A stretch of DNA of 64,000 nucleotides from Micrasema longulum (taxonomy: Eukaryota; Arthropoda; Insecta; Trichoptera; Brachycentridae), in NCBI GenBank assembly GCA_022494885.1, contig JAGVSM010003594.1:289596-353595 (forward strand), in the 5' to 3' direction. Under the pieces are notes generated by a model, which saw only the letters and a list, made by a program, of their open reading frames with translations, ran no database searches and was not told where the DNA came from. Below are positions 20,640 through 32,069 of the stretch, piece by piece. A program made the translations under genes and the position numbers. The number at the start of each line of letters is the position of its first letter. Within the stretch, counting starts at the first letter, position 1.

Positions 20640-21108
20640 TTTTGCTCTAAACTCAATTAGCTTCTCTATATTTATTGCTTAAACTTTCAATCTTTCTCAC
20701 TCCTTCATAACATTCTTCACCAACCCTCATGCACCTCACCTTGAGGAGAATTTCCTTAGCCTTTCTGATCGTGGTTTATCACTTCGCTTTTCTCAGGAGA
20801 GACCATTCTCCATTTCTTGACATCCACATCATTCATAAGCAAATTTTTCTCTGTTCAAGATGCTAGACTTTGGAATGAGCTACCTCTTTATGTAAAAAAT
20901 GCACCTTCTCTGGCCACTTTTAAGAAATTACTGAAACATTTTATTTATTTTTTATTTTTATTTATTTCTTTATTTCACATAAAACTTTATATTTTTTCTA
21001 TTCTATATGAACACCTTACTAAGCATAACCCGTGTCAAGGCATTCATTTAAATTATTTTAATATTATGTTCTAGTACATAATAAATAAATATAATATAAT
21101 AAATAACA
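20640..21108 (+). pseudogene. LINE-K, CR1/L2-like C-terminus
   Basis: Frame pieces LEENFLSLSDRGLSLRFSQE and, after a shift, KFFSVQDARLWNELPLYVKN then SLATFKKLLKHF. DARLWNELPxxV...TFKKLLKxF is the CR1/L2 C-terminal signature. The 3' part ends in ATAATAAATAAATATAAT near 21090. Single copy. Confidence 0.75.
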
Positions 21109-21924
21109 GTGTATGGATATAAACATAAAATATAAATAGCAGACATACAACAATAATTCCGAGTTCAAATATACTACGGTTTTGGTAAGGTAACCATATC
21201 AAGGCAGCAGGGGCGAACCGTGTACAGAAGCGATTAAGCGCAGCTTACCATTATATTTGACTAACTATAATAATATTTTATTGTAACTTGTATTTACAGA
21301 AAAACAAAAAATAACATTTATTTTAAATAATTTTCACCGTTTGTATTTTTATCCTTATATAAATATAAATTTTAATAAAGCGCGTCTAGCGCCTTCGGTG
21401 AGCCAAGAAACTAGCCGATTATTCCGGCTTATTTTTTCATACAAATAAGTATACTATATTTTGAATGTATTAACCCCAGTGCTGGTTTTTTATTTATTTG
21501 AAGATTCTTGATTTAAAAAATGGTATTTCAAAAATTATTTCTAAATGACTATTTTTTATTGAGATGGTACTTTTGACATAATACCATAATTACTTTCATG
21601 CGTCATATTGCAGGACATATAGCGCTCCACGCTGCCGTTTTAAGCACTATTAATTACTAGAACAATTCGGCCAGTTGACATTTTAATTGAATACCTAATA
21701 TCGATTGAATTCATAATAGTATTTTTTATTTATTTTTTAATGAATTATATATTGAAGTAATGGATAATATATCTAATATAATATATCACGAAGTTACATC
21801 GTTTGAGTTGATTTCATGGATGAGAGTTGTTGTATCACACAGAACCACAGAAAAATATAAATTTATAGTAAAGATTATTTACATTATACTATGTACCTCC
21901 TCTGTAGGTACAAATGTATGATAT
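21109..21924. other. Unassigned AT-rich stretch
   Basis: Two slightly GC-richer spots (21195-21250, 21380-21430) have no frame and no partner in the window. Confidence 0.4.
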
Positions 21925-22138
21925 TTTTTTAAAGCTTATCTGTAAATAAAATCACCATTCGCCACTGTAAGGCAGTTATCGGGGCCCAAATTCAAAAGCC
22001 ATTTTTTAACCAATAATTAAAATTTCTGTTTCTTTGTATTAAATTTTAAATCAAGAGGTAGTGTATTGTAAATTTTGGAAGCAAGGTACATGTGACTCCT
22101 CTGACCAAACGATGTTGTTATTATAGGTGGAACGAATA
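21925..22138 (-). pseudogene. LINE-U C-terminus
   Basis: Minus strand from 22138: TTSFGQRSHMYLASKIYNTL then PLDLKFNTKKQKF and a stop. FGQRSHxYLxxKIYNxLP matches the CR1/L2-type C-terminal motif of LINE-I and LINE-J but is a distinct family. No ATG, so easily missed. Confidence 0.7.
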
Positions 22139-22224
22139 GTTGTCTCTTTTTTATATTGTTTTTTTAGATTGTATTATATTTACTCCTACCACTTTTATGT
22201 GTGTGAACGAAAAGTGTTCTAGCG

Positions 22225-22290
22225 TACAGTTGCCTGACGTTCAGAACACCTACTCGTTCAAACACCTCCGTGGTGGGTGTTCTGAAAAAC
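22225..22290. repeat. Hairpin TTCAGAACACC / GGTGTTCTGAA
   Basis: 11-bp perfect stem with about 22-base loop at 22240-22285, just left of an FB arm. Confidence 0.5.
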
Positions 22291-22304
22291 ATTATAAGAC
22301 ATAT

Positions 22305-22575
22305 TTAAATTTATTTAAACAGAGAGGGAAAACATTTTTGAGAAGGGAATAGGGACGTCTAGGCATTTACAGGGCTTACGACCTGTCTGTGTTTAAGTGG
22401 CCACTTTACACACTGTGTAACATTCACCATTCTGCCCATGTATGAACATCCACATTTCCTCAACTCTTCCATCTGTTTTCCCTCTCTGTTTAAATAAATT
22501 AAAATATGAATAACTCCCTAGGGAGGAAATCCAGCCGGTCTGAAAGCATTTGAACATACTCAAACATTATTAGAC
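22305..22575. mobile_element. FB element copy
   Basis: Left arm AGAGGGAAAACATTTTTGAG, core TTAAGTGGCCACTTTACAC, then a short arm CTCTCTGTTTAAATAAATT and the right terminus CTAGGGAGGAAATCCAGCC...ACATACTCAAACATT. The right terminus is the complement of the left terminus of copies at 0.78 and 29.0 kb, showing the family has true terminal inverted repeats. Confidence 0.75.
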
Positions 22576-22807
22576 ATCCTTGGAACTGTAAATTTTTCTT
22601 GAATCCTCTTCCTGTCTCCTTCCAAACCTATTATCTGATCCATTCCATATTCTAAATCATTCATAGTGTACAACATAATGCATTTTTATTAAGTTTTTGT
22701 GCCCAATCTTTATTTGCTCGCTAAAAAATAGCTGTTATTTTTAATTAATTCTATATGTATTTTAAAAAAGTTAGTAAAAATTTTAATGATTTCTTCTTTT
22801 AACCATT

Positions 22808-23375
22808 AACAAATTACAACAGGGATGGAGAATACCTTAAATAAGGGAATATGGAAGTCAAGGCATTTACAGGGCTTATGACCTGTCATTGGCCGGTTTA
22901 AGTGGCCACTTTACACACTTTGTAACATTCACCATTTTGCCTGTGTTTGAACATCCATATTTCTTCAATTTATCCATTTGTTGATTTTAGTGAAGGTAAA
23001 GAGCGGAATACTTTATTGTTGTGAAGAGATTTATTTGACTGAATTATTTCACATTCTAGGCAACGCCTGAAAACAATTTTCCAATTTTTACACTTCTTCT
23101 TGGACCAGTTGGTTTTATTACAATATTTGAGATTGTCCAAATGTTGGTAGACAAAAGACTGGATTTCAGCCCCTCGGGAGTCAATAAGATTAACAAATTA
23201 CAACAGAAATGGAAAATACCTTAAAGAAGGGAATATGGAAGTCTGTAAATGCCTAGACTTCCATATTCCCTTCTTTAAGGTATTCTTCATCCCTGTTGTA
23301 ATTTATTTATCTTAACGACACCCGAAGGGGTGAAATCCAGCCTTTTGTCTACAAACATTTGGACAAACTCAAATA
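22808..23375. mobile_element. FB element copy plus 60-bp foldback
   Basis: Full FB unit (core at 22890-22950; TGAAGGTAAAGAGCGGAATAC; TAGGCAACGCCTG at 23055) then a compact palindrome at 23195-23330 whose arms (ATTACAACAGAAATGG.., GAAGGGAATATGGAAGTC) meet with almost no loop. Confidence 0.75.
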
Positions 23376-24162
23376 TTGTTCTTTTAACCAGTTTGTTTTT
23401 TTGGTTGGCTGGAAGGTGTTACTTTTAACAATAAGTACGCCAAAGAACTTGTATTTTTTAGTTGAAGATTTATAAAATAATAATTTATCAAATTATTTTA
23501 GCCATAGCTTTTACAATACTTAGATGCTAAAAAAATTACCTACCCGTAAATTTTCTGAAGAAAAATTAAATTCTGTGTATTCTGTCGTTTATTTCTAAAC
23601 TTTGGGCCTTTTGCGTTTCAAATGATGCAATGCGGGATTTTTTTAATATTTTTCAGCCGTTTAAATTATTTACTTAAAAAAATTCTGTATTTAACCCGTC
23701 CTAATGTACATATATTTAAAAGTAAAATATATGTAAAAGCTTTTAAAAGAAAATATATTTTATTCTGAGCGAAAATATTATGCAAACACACATACATAAA
23801 TGCATGCACAAATACAGATGCATAATATGCACATAATAAATCGGCAATGCAGTAACACTCACGTACATGCACTAATACAGTCACACCTGCACCGACACAA
23901 GTTAACTTCACCTTGAACGTACAAGAATAGGTTAATCGGTTAATGGCATCGGACCGTTCTGCGGTTGTGTTAGTGAGCTGCACCGTGTGAATGTGGATAT
24001 GTACGTGTTTGCAAGTTCATGCGGACTTGAGAGTGTGTGGGAGGTGCATCTATTTTGAACGCGGAATCGTGATTATATTGGTGTATGCAAAATGTCTGTA
24101 GTCCGCACATCACAGTGATATTTCGAAATATTAATTCCATTCAGAAAAATCACAAATACTTC
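23376..24162. other. Unassigned stretch
   Basis: Contains an ACA/TGCA-rich tract (23780-23900). A 105-codon minus-strand frame (23983-23666) is low-complexity and unrecognised; I do not call it. Confidence 0.35.
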
Positions 24163-24250
24163 ATTATTATACCCTTATCCGTACGTGACGGTGCATAGAG
24201 AACTTCATCGTTGCACCGAACGCAGTGTTACTCGATTATCTGATACATGG
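24163..24250 (-). mobile_element. SINE1 3' tail only
   Basis: ACGGTGCATAGAGAACTTC and CACCGAACGCAGTG match the SINE1 tail. No head. Confidence 0.55.
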
Positions 24251-24369
24251 ATGTGCAAACATTAAAGTGGACATTAAAATACCACCACTTAGTATAAAGG
24301 AAGTTTAAAAAATTTATTGAAAAGTTACAAAGAATTCAAAAGAAATATCAGGTACATCAAATGAATTGT

Positions 24370-24605
24370 ATACAAATATAGGGGCTAGATTTCCTACTGT
24401 CCATGCACCCTGTAGCTGCAAGATGTGCTGTAATCAAGCTCCTATCTGTTATAATTAAATTAATTTTAATTGAAAACGAGGAACTAGAATCCCAACCGTC
24501 TATGCGCTCTGTAGCTGTAAGACGTGCTGGGATATTTATTTATTGTACAGCGCCCTTGAGGTGATTTTCACGAAAATGGCGCTGTATAAATTATCCAACT
24601 AAATA
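24370..24605 (+). mobile_element. LINE-O 3' UTR copy 1
   Basis: Two internal repeats of GCTCTGTAGCTG(C/T)AAGACG and the hairpin TACAGCGCC...GGCGCTGTA (24546-24590), with a GTGATTTTCAC inner stem. The second copy is at 39.0-39.4 kb. A terminal hairpin of this kind is typical of LINE 3' ends; the parent coding region is not visible. Confidence 0.6.
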
Positions 24606-24789
24606 TATAGATAGTGAAACTTGCAAACAATACAAACGGCCCATGTTTAAATATAACAGAAACACAAGAATGCAAAATAAATACTATCTTCTTTCTTTTA
24701 CCGGCAATAATGCATGCAATGAAAAAAATGCGTATTTGAGTTATCATAAAATTTAATGATGCAAGTGAATATTTTTAAAGAAATTCTTA

Positions 24790-25245
24790 GTTAATTTTTT
24801 TAACAGATCCATGATCCTAGACACCCCCTTTACGACCATCGAATAGCTCCTTCGAGACTGGGATCGAGAAGGAATTTCCTCAAAGTCACAACTGACTTGG
24901 AGACCTCTGCAGAAAAACGCAGGGAGGATCTGTGGAGAGAGGAACTCGGCGATAGGCTCTGGATAATGCTATACAAAAGCACAAACACTGCCCACAGTTT
25001 AGACTTCCCTACGTGGAAAGTTCTCAATAGACTAAGGGTAGGGGTGCCTAGGTGCAATAAAATCAATAGAGGTGGGGTTTTCTTGAGGGAGATGACATGA
25101 ACTGCGGTTGTGGAGAGGTGGGGGATGATCCTCATCGGCTGCGGTATCCACAAATGCAGTTAACTTGTGATGATAATGATTTGAGAATGACCACTGATAA
25201 GACCATATCTGTCGCTGCACACCGGAATGGCAAGGTCTGAAAAGC
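24790..25245 (+). pseudogene. Jockey-type LINE C-terminus with Cys motif
   Basis: Frame: YDHRIAPSRLGSRRNFLKVT, LWREELGDRLWI, DFPTWKVLNRLRVGVPRCNK, a shift, then NCGCGE and DPHRL-like residues. The order SRxxSRxxFL, LPWxTWKxLNRLRxxxGRC and CxCG...H is the zinc-knuckle end of jockey-clade ORF2. Stops at 25100 and later break it. Confidence 0.75.
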
Positions 25246-25479
25246 GGACCCGATAAGTAAATAAGTTCAATATTAATTTTGAAAAATACGTACATAAGAG
25301 ATTGTTGGCCCACATCAAAAATGTCAATATACTCAATCAAATCTCTCAATTAAAACGGTTTTCAAGAAAAAATTTCAACAGGAATCACACTTGTGAAATT
25401 AATTAATTATTTACAAACAAACATGGATGCTAGTAATCCAATCACAGAACTAATCTTGAATTTCAAAAAAAAAAATTGT

Positions 25480-26020
25480 CACTGTACATGTACATATTGA
25501 GACCATACTAAAAAGAAAACATTGAACTAAAATTTCAAAAATATGAATTAATGAAATCGTATCTTACTGATGCTTATATAAACAAATAAAACAGTCAAAT
25601 ACAAAAAGTTTATTTTGGTGTACCACAAGGATAAATATTAGGTCCACTATTACAAATGTGATACAATAATGACTTATCACTTAATAATTTGACTGGAAAA
25701 ATAACTTACAAAGACATTTACAACGACCTAAATGTGTTGACTAAATAGACATACACAAACTCTCTTACACTTTTTGAAAATAATGCAATAGGTACTATAC
25801 ATTTTGAATCCAGAAAAAAATGCCATAAATTAGACTAGCTTACATAAACGATGAACGACTAATTGAAATTTAACATATCAAATACTTAGGAGTAACGATC
25901 GACAAACAATTGACACTGAAAAATCACATCAATATTTTAATGAGCAAAATAGTAAAATTATTATCTAAAAAAACTATTCCAAAAACGGAAAAAATTCTAA
26001 TGTATTCTTACTAATCCAGT
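25480..26020 (+). pseudogene. Degenerate RT fragment
   Basis: VYFGVPQG, a stop, then ILGPLLQ (25610-25655) is RT motif GVPQGSxLGPLLF. Further on HIKYLGVTIDKQLTLKNHIN (25878-25937) is the IKYLGVxxDxxLxWxxHI motif. Many stops; the ADD box is lost. Probably jockey-like. Confidence 0.7.
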
Positions 26021-26034
26021 GTCTTTATTGAAAT

Positions 26035-26345
26035 TGTAATTATTTTCTGATGGTTAGCGAATGCAGAAAAATTATTATTATTTAGGCACTTAAGTGTTCT
26101 TTTACTCTAATATTAAAGTTTCTTTTCGTTTTTCCAATGTACATAGATTAAATCCTAATCATTACAATTTTATTGATATATGCCAGATTTATTATCTTTA
26201 GGGGCTTTGTCTTTGTGATTTTTCAACAATGTTCCTATATTACTAGTGTAGAATTCAGGTTTAATGTTTAATAGTAGGGAATGAGATAATCGATTAGAAA
26301 ACTGTCATTTTTAAAAAGAATCCGCCTCCGTTGTTTTAGGTGGGT
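26035..26345 (-). pseudogene. Second Penelope-like endonuclease relic
   Basis: Minus strand: RLSHSLLLNIKPEFYTSNI, LLKNHKDKAPKDNKSGIYQ, a stop, then SMYIGKTKRNFNIRVKEHLS. Colinear with the 20.0 kb copy, but with the Arg of the RVKEH motif retained and more stops. It abuts the RT fragment on its left. No flanking repeats seen. Confidence 0.8.
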
Positions 26346-26700
26346 TAGCTTTATTTTATTATGGGAGTAGAATATACATATTTATTTATAAGTCTGCGTT
26401 TATTGTATTTGAATTAATATTTTATCAATTAAGTTCTCACTATATTCATTATTATAAGCAATCTGTTTTATTTTATTAAGCTCTTTTTAAAAAATTTGCC
26501 ATTGCCATTGACCCAATGGACATAAGAAAAAGCCGCCACTGGTAAAAATACATCCCAGGTAAGACAAACATTTGAGGCAAATTCGCCTTTTATGTATTTT
26601 CTCGTAGCGTAATTTTTGAAATTCGTATTAACATTTTGGATATTCTTTAGGACTCCGGCAGCCTGTTCTACTCACTAAGCAAGGTAGAGTAGAGGCTTTA
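26346..26700. other. Unassigned stretch
   Basis: No frame or partner recognised. Confidence 0.4.
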
Positions 26701-27157
26701 AGGCTGTAGTCTGGTAAAACGCAAGCAAAATGAGGAAATACCGAAAGTATTATCGAAAGCATAATTTTACGTAGAAATAAAGAAAAATTTCACAAAAACG
26801 TATGTGATTTAAAATGCTTTTATTTTTTTTTTAAAACATTTTTTTTTCTGCCACTTTCACGTTTAATTATTATATTTAAATTATTATACAATTTTTCAGT
26901 TCAATACTTAGTCGTAATTGAAATCCCAGATACCTTAGTTAAGTCTTAATTTGAAATGGCGTAATCTGCCGGTCTAAAAGTAATTGTATTTTAGCTACTT
27001 AAAACTTTTAAGTACGTTTTTAAACAGAAATACCTTATAAAATTATTAATGTTATCTCATTTATGTTTTTTTATTTTTTTATTATTGCACAATCATTTTA
27101 AAATGGCAAAATCGCATGATTCCCTGATTTTGCTTGCGTTTTACCAGACTACAGCCT
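26701..27157. mobile_element. MITE-3, 457 bp with 31-bp perfect TIR
   Basis: Left end AGGCTGTAGTCTGGTAAAAC then GCAAGCAAAAT; the right end (27127-27157) is its exact complement over 31 bases. No transposase and no other copy in the window. I cannot see a clear target duplication (flanks AGGCTTTA and CAAACCGT). Confidence 0.75.
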
Positions 27158-27339
27158 CAAACCGTACCTTGGCGTGCCTGATCCAAGTACGTGAAAGTAT
27201 GCAATCAGTCCACCTCATAGTAGAGATTGACATTTTCGTCTACCATTCTTGAGTGGTTAAAGATTTTAGTGGACTGAGCAGTCCATTGAAATAATTAATA
27301 ACCTTTGTTTTATCCGTGCGTTTCAATAAGTTTCTATAT

Positions 27340-27440
27340 AAATCATAATTTTTTTATTTTTTTTATATTTTTTATTTACTTATTTATTACTATTTTTTTA
27401 TTTTTTATTAATTTATTTATTTATTAATTTATTTATTTAT
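27340..27440. repeat. T-rich (TATT)n tract
   Basis: TTTATT and TAATTTATTTATTTATT units leading into the ATTC microsatellite. Confidence 0.7.
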
Positions 27441-27735
27441 TAATTAATATATTCATTCATTCATTCATTCATTCATTCATTCATTCATTCATTCATTTAT
27501 TCATTCATTAATTCATTCATTCATTCATTCATTCATTCATTCATTCATTCATTCATTTATTTAGTTATTTATTCATTCATTCATTCATTCATTCATTCAT
27601 TCAGTCATTCATTCATTCATTCATTCATTTAATCATTCATTTATTCATCCATTCATTCATTCATTAATTAATTCATTCATTCATTCAATCATTCATTCAT
27701 TTATTTATTTATTTATTTATTATTTATTTAACCTT
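27440..27735. repeat. (ATTC)n microsatellite
   Basis: About 290 bp of ATTC units with occasional ATTT, ATTA and AGTC variants, then (ATTT)n to 27735. Confidence 0.95.
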
Positions 27736-27837
27736 TTACAAAAAAATGATAATTTACAGAAATAATCACAGCAGTACACAATTATCATGTAGTTTATAGT
27801 ATGAAATAATAGCACAATTATAACTAAAAATTTCGTG

Positions 27838-28255
27838 ATATATCTTCTCTTCAAGACCGTCGAAATAAATCCGACCTATTTGAAATTCTTAACTCACTCT
27901 TTGATGCGCCTGAACTACTGGGCTCAATAAAATTTAATATCCCAACCAAAAACCTCAGACAAAATTTAGTCTTTCATACCGATAACCATAGAACTAACTA
28001 TGATTTTCATTCCCCTATACCCAAAATTCTTAGGTCTGCCAACAAACATACAAGTCTTTATTTATTTGATAACAAGTTGTCTTCTTTCAATCGATCACTG
28101 AATCAAATTCAATAATAAACACCTCTCTCCGCTTCCACTCCCACAAAGTCTACTATAAGCCATTGAATCTTTATACTATTTTTATAATAACTTTCTATGA
28201 ATAAATGTGCCCATAAAAATGTCCATTGGGCGTGTATATAAATAAATAAAAATAA
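27838..28255 (+). pseudogene. LINE-C copy 1, C-terminus
   Basis: LQDRRNKSDLFEILNSLFDA, PELLGSIKFNIPTKNLRQ, HTDNHRTNYDFHSPIPKIL, then a stop at about 28115. Colinear with the 41.1 kb copy. The 3' end has TGTCCATTGGGCG and an ATAAATAAATAAA tail. Confidence 0.8.
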
Positions 28256-28706
28256 AACGATTGTTTCACAGTAATTACATTTTTGAAATATGACGCTACT
28301 CTAAAAATAAATCCAAATATGTTCGTAAAATGTGGTCTTGGTTTACCACCGGCACTAACACATTGACACGGGGTTAACTAACACTCGAACGCTCTGTACT
28401 TTGTGTTTTACAATTCAATTAATAACATAAAAAAACATTTTTATCTATGTGTGTTGTATTTGACAATGTGGCGCCTTGGTTTATCATTCGTATAAATAAA
28501 AATAATAGCTTTGATAAAAATATGTTATGCAGAAAAATGATAACTCATTTTATACAAAACTGTTGCGCAAAACAGTAATTAAGTACAGGGCTTTTTAATG
28601 TAATACTTTCACTAGAATTCTTATCAGTATTATCACTTTTACTAATTAAATTGCAGGGATAGTAAAATAAATAGTTTTCGGACCAACCCCAATAATTGTA
28701 CAACGA
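28256..28706. other. Unassigned stretch
   Basis: No frame, repeat partner or structure seen. Confidence 0.4.
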
Positions 28707-28905
28707 TTGAGTATGTCTAAATGTTTTTAGAAGTGCTGGATTTCTGCCCTATGGAGTTATTTGGATCTAAAATTGTTGCAACAGAGAAAAAAAACATTTT
28801 TGAGAGGAGAATATGAAAATTCAAATATTTACACGGATTGTGACCTTTCATTGGCTGGTTTAAGTGGCCACTTCACGCACCATTCTGCCTGTATTTAAAC
28901 GTCTA
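28707..28905 (+). mobile_element. FB element, partial
   Basis: Terminus CGATTGAGTATGTCTAAATG, arm AAACATTTTTGAGAGGAG, and core CATTGGCTGGTTTAAGTGG. It lacks the second arm. Confidence 0.7.
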
Positions 28906-28929
28906 CCTTTGCTCCGATACCAAGATTTA

Positions 28930-30235
28930 TTTATTTGGTGTACGAACAATGAAAAAATAATACATAATACACATAAATATTGAAACAATAAAAAAAGACA
29001 CTCAACGATGTTTGAGTATGTCCAAATGCTTGCAGACTGGCTGGATTTCCTCCCTAGGGAGATATTCATATTCAAATTTATTTCAACAAAGAGGGAAAAC
29101 ATTTTTGAGAAGGGAATATGGAAGTCTAGGCATTTACAGGACTTATGACCTGTCATTGGCTGGTTTAAGTGGCCACTTTACACACTGTGTAACATTCAAT
29201 AAACCCTGTAAATGCCCAGACTTCCATATTCCCTTCTTAAAAATGTTTTCCCTCTCTATTGAAATAAATTTTAAAAAGACACTACTTATTTTTCATCAAT
29301 TACATGTAAACACTAACTAAATACATATTTATATAAATGAGCAAAATAAATTATAAAATTGAAATAAAATTGCAAAAATTGTACGAATTAATAATAAAAT
29401 AAACATGAATAAAATGCGTATTTAAATCAAATTAACAACAAAAATTAATAAAATTAAATTATTAAAAAAAATCATTCATTAATATAAAACTACTAAAAAC
29501 AATTCATAAAATACTAATAAAAACAATAAACAAAATATTTATCGAAATAAAACCAGCAATGTAATCCATCAAAATTAAATGTACAAAATTCTTATATCAA
29601 TATAAAAACGAATTTTGTGTACACTTCTTAAACCTAAACAATCCAGCGTCAAAAATGTCGATCTCTACGTTTTCAATGGTGTTGTATAATCTGCACATTC
29701 TTGACACTGGCACTGGATTGAAGAAGGACACATTATTCCCAAATGAATTTATGTGTAATGTTTTTGGGTTCCTTGGTGACCATTAAAAACACACATTTTC
29801 ATCGTACTTAAACAGCTTTAACTTTCCAATCTACCATTTAGAATCTTATATAATTATAACAAGTCATTTATCTTTCTTCTAGTTTCTAAAGTTTTGATGT
29901 TAAAGTGTTGGAGTCTGTTTTCATAACTATTTAGTGTAGAACCCAATTGACATTTCTGTGATAAAAGTCTAAGAATTTTCTTTGTACAGATTTAACAACA
30001 CATATATACTTATTGTTATGTGGATTCCAAATGGTTGATCCGTATTCCATTTTACTTCTTACTAGAGATTTGTATAATTTTAGTGAAGATCGATAGTTTT
30101 TAAATGGTTTTGTTGTCCTATGGATAAATCCCAACATCTTTAATGATTTAATTTTTATATCAGTCATATGATCTTTTGTATTTATGTTTTTGTAACTCCT
30201 TTATAGTTTAAAAGTTAACGTTCTTTTAGCGTACA
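28930..30235 (-). mobile_element. LINE-D with FB insertion in its 3' UTR
   Basis: Minus-strand coding relic 30180-29640: SLKMLGFIHRTTKPFKNYRS, LVRSKMEYGSTIWNPHNNKY, VKSVQRKFLDF, then broken frames. LxLYxSLVRSxxEYxSxxWxPxxxxxIxxxxxVQxKFL is the RT thumb and connection motif. A long AT-rich 3' UTR runs to about 28930; its part around 28990/29283 also occurs empty at 39.88-39.93 kb. Confidence 0.75.
29003..29272 (+). mobile_element. FB element with 11-bp target duplication
   Basis: 270 bp starting CAACGATGTTTGAGTATG and ending TTGAAATAAATTT, with inverted arms inside. AAAAAGACACT flanks it on both sides (28992-29002 and 29273-29283). A related sequence near 39.88 kb shows the empty site, so both borders are well supported. 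Confidence 0.85.
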
Positions 30236-31270
30236 TTGAAGAACGTTTACATGCATAACGTACATAAAGCAACGAACTATTAAATTATACCTTTTATTTC
30301 ATTATACATTTTACTTAACAATTATTTTAATGAACTCGTAAGGTTATCAATAAAAATGGTTCATATAGGGCGTTTTGAAGTGACTTTTAACTAATGATCC
30401 AACGGAAGTGCCAAAACGGAAACAGAAACAGAAACGGATGCGGAAGAGGAAGTGTAAATACTATGAAAAAAAATTACAAATTTTAATGAAATTAAAATTA
30501 AAAATGTAATATTGGTAAGTTATATTTCATGAAAAGTAGTTTGGCTGCTTTTACACCTAACAATCTGTTACGATGTTCTTCATATTTTATAAGACCAGCT
30601 CCGCTAGATAATTGCTGGCTGGTACGCTACTGTGAGGAACTGATAAATATTGGCTTACTAATGGCAAAATATCAATATATTTGTATGAATTTCATTTTCA
30701 TCACATAAAGGGATCCTCATGTAAAGGCAGTCGTTTTTCTTTTTCGTATTCCTGAAAATGTGACTGTCTCTAAAAATATATTGTCATTTTCGTTATTTGT
30801 AATCGAGTCTTGCTGGTCTTCATTCATTCTTTACATGGATTCTAATATTTATAACGATGAATTCTTCATTGATGATGACGTGGGTTGGACTTTATTCTCA
30901 ATTTGAGTTCGGCACCTTTTGGGGGAATATATGTCGTCATCACAAGTGAAACTAGTGGACTTTGTGGATTCTTTGGTTCTGCTTATCGTCATATTTAATA
31001 TTTTAGACTCAACCTGCTCCGTAGTAATGCTGGGGAAAAACCTCTGCAAACTCCTCGGCGTGTATTACTTTAAGGCGACTTTTAAAGCGGTAGTTGTGCA
31101 ACCTTTTCGCAAGTATATTTTGTCTCATATTGTATATCTGGCTGTTAGATCATCCATTTCAACGAAATAGTTCCAAACGGGACTTGTAATTGGTTTCGTA
31201 ATTGCATTTAAGTTACAAACACGACAGAAATTAATTACTCTAACAAACAACAACAAATAATCTTACGAGC
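30236..31270. other. Unassigned stretch, two unrecognised small frames
   Basis: 30420-30460 holds GGAAACAGAAACAG. At 30849-31170 frames on both strands (66 and 83 codons) overlap; neither is recognisable. The minus one is Ser/Thr/Lys-rich. Possibly an exon-like relic of a DNA transposon. Confidence 0.3.
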
Positions 31271-31273
31271 TTA

Positions 31274-32065
31274 CACTCACGTCACGGCGTATACGTCACT
31301 ATAGTGAAGTAAAAAAAGTATGTTAACAAACGCGTTGCGACCAGTGCCGAAATGAAAAAGTTGGCTTGAACGCCTGGAACACCCTTCCCGCGCGTAAAGT
31401 TCAGCTTACCCTCACGTCACGACGTATAAATATATATTTCTAAATAGTCAAACCTTTTATCAAGTTCTCTCTTATACCCTTTTCAATATAAATACACGTT
31501 TTAAATTACATTTTTTTTACTTCCGCACCCACATACACGCAAAAAACTCACCTTTACACATTCATATAAGCACACACACATGAATACAAACGTCGCACAC
31601 ATACAATTTTGTATACTCTTTTCTTGTGTTTTATGTATTATTCGATTTACGGTGGATGTTTTAATTTGCTCTAGTATTGTTAATATATATTTTTATTTTT
31701 TATAAAAAAGAAAAATTTGCGTTCTTATGATTTACCCAAATATTTAATTTTGAGGGCCATTTTCAACGAGTTGTAAATAACTCACTATTAGAAAATGGAA
31801 TCGAGTTGGGGTAGAGTGGGATTCGAACCACGGACCTTCGGTCCGTGAGTCCGAGACACTAGCTACAGGACCACAACCCGATTTAACTCTTCTACTTATT
31901 TCTACTTATTGTTTATGTAAGAGCTATAAAAATCCCGAATAAATAAAAAAATAACTATTTAAAAAACGTAAACAAACACGTTGGGACAAGCGCCAAAAAT
32001 ACGCGCCCGGCTCGCTTGTGGATGTCTGGAACGCCTGGAACACCCCTCCCGGGCGTAAAGTTGCG
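31274..32065. repeat. Duplicated GC-richer block, unknown family
   Basis: GAACGCCTGGAACACCC then GGCGTAAAGTT (or CGCGTAAAGTT) occurs at 31368-31402 and 32028-32062, each preceded by AACAAAC.CGTTG. CTCACGTCACG.CGTAT occurs at 31275 and 31411. It looks like two copies of one unknown repeat about 660 bp apart with SINE3 between. Confidence 0.55.
31750..31887 (-). mobile_element. SINE3, best copy
   Basis: On the minus strand the tRNA-like head reads GGTCCTGTAGCTAGTGTCTC, then CCGTGGTTCGAATCCCAC (B box GGTTCGAATCC). The tail includes the ATTTTCTAATAGTGAGTTAT inverted pair and CTCGTTGAAAATGGCC. Two further copies lie at 57.1 and 57.4 kb. Confidence 0.8.
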
Positions 32066-32069
32066 TTCA

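Noticed and set aside
23666..23983. 105-codon minus-strand frame
   Set aside because: Falls in an ACA/TGCA-rich tract; low complexity and no motif.
27440..27735. CRISPR-like or satellite array
   Set aside because: Simple ATTC tetranucleotide repeat without spacers.
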